From: Korobacter sp963758505
Lineage (GTDB): Bacteria; Acidobacteriota; Terriglobia; Terriglobales; Acidobacteriaceae
Assembly: GCA_963758505.1 (NCBI GenBank)
Contig: CAVWVJ010000001.1
Span: 1,922,001 to 1,986,000 of the forward strand
Direction of reading: 5' to 3'
Length of the DNA: 64,000 nt
Program-made: the position numbers and the translations under genes
Shown: positions 62,606-64,000 of the stretch, in pieces
Layout: every line of letters begins with the position of its first letter
How positions within the stretch are numbered: the first letter of the stretch is position 1
The notes under the pieces: generated by a model
What the model saw: only the letters and a program-made list of their open reading frames with translations
Databases searched by the model: none
Told to the model about the DNA's origin: nothing

Positions 62606-63865
62606 TTACACTGCGGCTACTGCGTGGGCGAGTTCCGAATGGACGGCCTTGCCCTTGATGAGCGCGAGCAGCACTTCAACCGTTTTGTCGACGAACTCGG
62701 GATCGTTGATGTTGGCATCGATCTCAATGATCGGCACGTTGGCTTTTGCGAGCTTCTTGATGGTGTCGTAGCAGGCATGGTCGGCTTCCGGATCCCAGAA
62801 GTCTCCACCCGGGCTGTCGAGCATCGAGACGCCTTTCAACGGCAGGAGGATGGCGACCTTGCCGTTGTGTTCGTTGGCGGCATTGGCGATCAGCTCACCC
62901 ATCTTCTTGTTTTCCTCAACATTGGTACGCATGAGGGTGACATTGGGGTTCCACTTGTAGAGCTTGCGGCCGGTCTGATATTTCGGCGGCATGGTTTCGA
63001 CGCCCCAGAAGTTCGCCATATCGACGCAACCGGGAACGATGATGGTCGGAATTCCCTTCCGGGCCGCGGCTTTCAGACGGTCAGGGCCGGCGGACATCAC
63101 GCCACCGCAGACGTAGTCGGCGAGTTCGGTGGTGGTGAGGTCATAGCTGGCATTCACGAGACCGTCTTCGGTGAGGCTCTCGAGAACCTTGCCGCCGGTG
63201 CCGGTGGAGTGGAATACCAGGACCTCGTAGCCTTGCTTCTCGATCTGGCCCTTGGCACGATCGACGGCCTTGGTGGTGTTGCCGAACATGCTGGCGACGA
63301 CGAGGGGACGGGTCGCATCGATCTTTGGAGCCTTCTGCTTGACGGCGCCGGCGATGGCACCCGCAGCGTTGTTGTAGATCAGGCGGCTGATGCGGTTCAA
63401 TCCGGCCACATCCGTGATGGACGGGAACATGATGATGTCTTTCGTGCCGACATAGGCAGAGACATCTTCGCTGGCAACCGTGCTCACCATCAGCTTGGGG
63501 AAGCCGACGGGCAGAGCGCGCATGGCAGCGGTGGCGATGGAGGTGCCGCCGCTTCCGGCCATGCCCAGGATGCCGTGAATCTTGCCTTCGTCATAAAGCT
63601 TGCGGACGATTTTGATGAGGCCCTTGGTTTGCGTTTCCATGCAGAAATCCTTCTTCTGCTCGGCGCGCATGGTTTTGATGTCGGAGCCGCCGGCCTTGGC
63701 GACTTCGCTGTTGGGGACATCGGGCTTGATGCCGGTGGGCTCGCCGAGCACGCCGAAATCGACGACGAGGGTCTTCAATTCCTGTTGCTCGATGAGGTGT
63801 TTCACATGGGCGAAATCCTCGCCCTTGGTATCCATGGCGCCTACAAGTAAGACTGTTTTATTCAT
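62606..63865 (-). CDS. Tm-1-like ATP-binding (UPF0261) protein
   Basis: A 419-residue cytoplasmic protein of the Tm-1/UPF0261 family, in which the plant Tm-1 gives virus resistance and bacterial members have an unclear role. ATG 63863-63865 follows GAGAGGA. The opening VLLVGAMDTKGEDFAHV binds nucleotide in the family. GMAGSGGTSIATAAMRALPVGFPK and TVASEDVSAYVG follow, then CVDMANFW and GVSMLDSPGGDFWDPEAD toward the C-terminus. It is translated 39 bp after another minus-strand gene, which runs beyond the window, so they form an operon; in other bacteria UPF0261 genes commonly pair with a PEP-hydrolase-like partner. Confidence 0.88.
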   Translation of the reverse strand: MNKTVLLVGAMDTKGEDFAHVKHLIEQQELKTLVVDFGVLGEPTGIKPDVPNSEVAKAGGSDIKTMRAEQKKDFCMETQTKGLIKIVRKLYDEGKIHGILGMAGSGGTSIATAAMRALPVGFPKLMVSTVASEDVSAYVGTKDIIMFPSITDVAGLNRISRLIYNNAAGAIAGAVKQKAPKIDATRPLVVASMFGNTTKAVDRAKGQIEKQGYEVLVFHSTGTGGKVLESLTEDGLVNASYDLTTTELADYVCGGVMSAGPDRLKAAARKGIPTIIVPGCVDMANFWGVETMPPKYQTGRKLYKWNPNVTLMRTNVEENKKMGELIANAANEHNGKVAILLPLKGVSMLDSPGGDFWDPEADHACYDTIKKLAKANVPIIEIDANINDPEFVDKTVEVLLALIKGKAVHSELAHAVAAV

Positions 63866-63904
63866 GATCAATCCTCTCTTCGAACGCGGTCACTGGTACT
63901 GGGG

Positions 63905-64000
63905 TTACGAATGCATAAGCTTTTCGGCTTCGACGGGCGCCAGGCAGTCGCCGTTGGCGGAAGCCGTCATCACGAGGTGATTGCCTTGGAGACTTGCCTC
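63905..64000 (-). CDS. C-terminal end of an unidentified gene
   Basis: Only the last 31 codons are inside the window, ending at TAA 63905-63907. The visible peptide is polar with LVMTASANGDCLAPVEAE. It is read in the same direction as the UPF0261 gene, 39 bp upstream of it. A frame-consistent stop, sensible composition and tight spacing support a real gene, but 31 residues are not enough to name it. Confidence 0.5.
   Translation of the reverse strand, partial: EASLQGNHLVMTASANGDCLAPVEAEKLMHS

Overview
The window looks like a chromosomal segment of a heterotrophic member of the Acidobacteriota (Terriglobia/Koribacter-like). This is an inference from protein style: Ser/Thr kinases fused to beta-propeller or TPR domains, secreted NHL and Gly/Thr-rich proteins, multihaem cytochromes, a b558-type succinate dehydrogenase, and REP-like palindromes. 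No rRNA, tRNA, CRISPR array, transposase or phage gene was seen.

Layout. 1-2.4 kb: pnp (cut by the window edge) and rpsO. 2.9-7.6 kb: secreted or lipid-anchored proteins and an exported Nif3-like protein. 7.8-13.5 kb: an amino-acid permease, an orphan Rieske oxygenase, a YwiC-like membrane protein, a haem-type radical SAM enzyme and a DUF4184 membrane protein. 13.5-21.2 kb: an electron-transfer cluster, all on the minus strand. It encodes a decahaem MtrA/DmsE-type cytochrome, an MtrB-type outer-membrane barrel, a monohaem cytochrome c, an 11-haem cytochrome fused to a membrane cytochrome b (interrupted by a frameshift) and a NapC/NirT-like heptahaem protein. 21.5-29.3 kb: two receptor-like Ser/Thr kinases, a lipoprotein and an FHA-GAF-PP2C phosphatase. 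29.7-34.1 kb: small secreted or membrane proteins and an exosortase next to an NHL-repeat protein that carries a matching C-terminal sorting signal. 34.1-43.8 kb: a lactate-utilisation operon (lctP, Dld-II-like oxidase with a frameshift, lutA, lutB, lutC) and cstA. 43.9-50.9 kb: two tandem paralogous porins, an MFS carboxylate-type transporter, a zinc-ribbon protein and a low-complexity secreted protein. 51-58.5 kb: a GT-C-like membrane protein, rdgB, rubrerythrin, a TIR-Sel1 protein, a REP cluster, a Gln-rich secreted protein and an NRAMP-like transporter. 58.6-64 kb: sdhCAB, direct repeats, a Tm-1/UPF0261 protein and the end of one more gene.

How it fits together. At least seven palindromes of the form TGTGA-N6-TCACA (CRP/FNR-superfamily type) lie upstream of the lactate operon, sdhCAB, the MFS transporter, the mtrAB-like pair, the cytochrome c gene, the radical SAM/DUF4184 pair and a small secreted protein. 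In two of them the hexamer TAGACT sits at an identical 34.5-bp offset, as expected for a class II activated promoter. The lactate gene order (permease, dld-II, lutA, lutB, lutC) matches the one known from Shewanella. Together with the MtrAB-like conduit this suggests one regulon coupling lactate and succinate oxidation to multihaem, possibly extracellular, electron transfer. That is an inference. The sites, gene order and haem motifs are read directly from the sequence.
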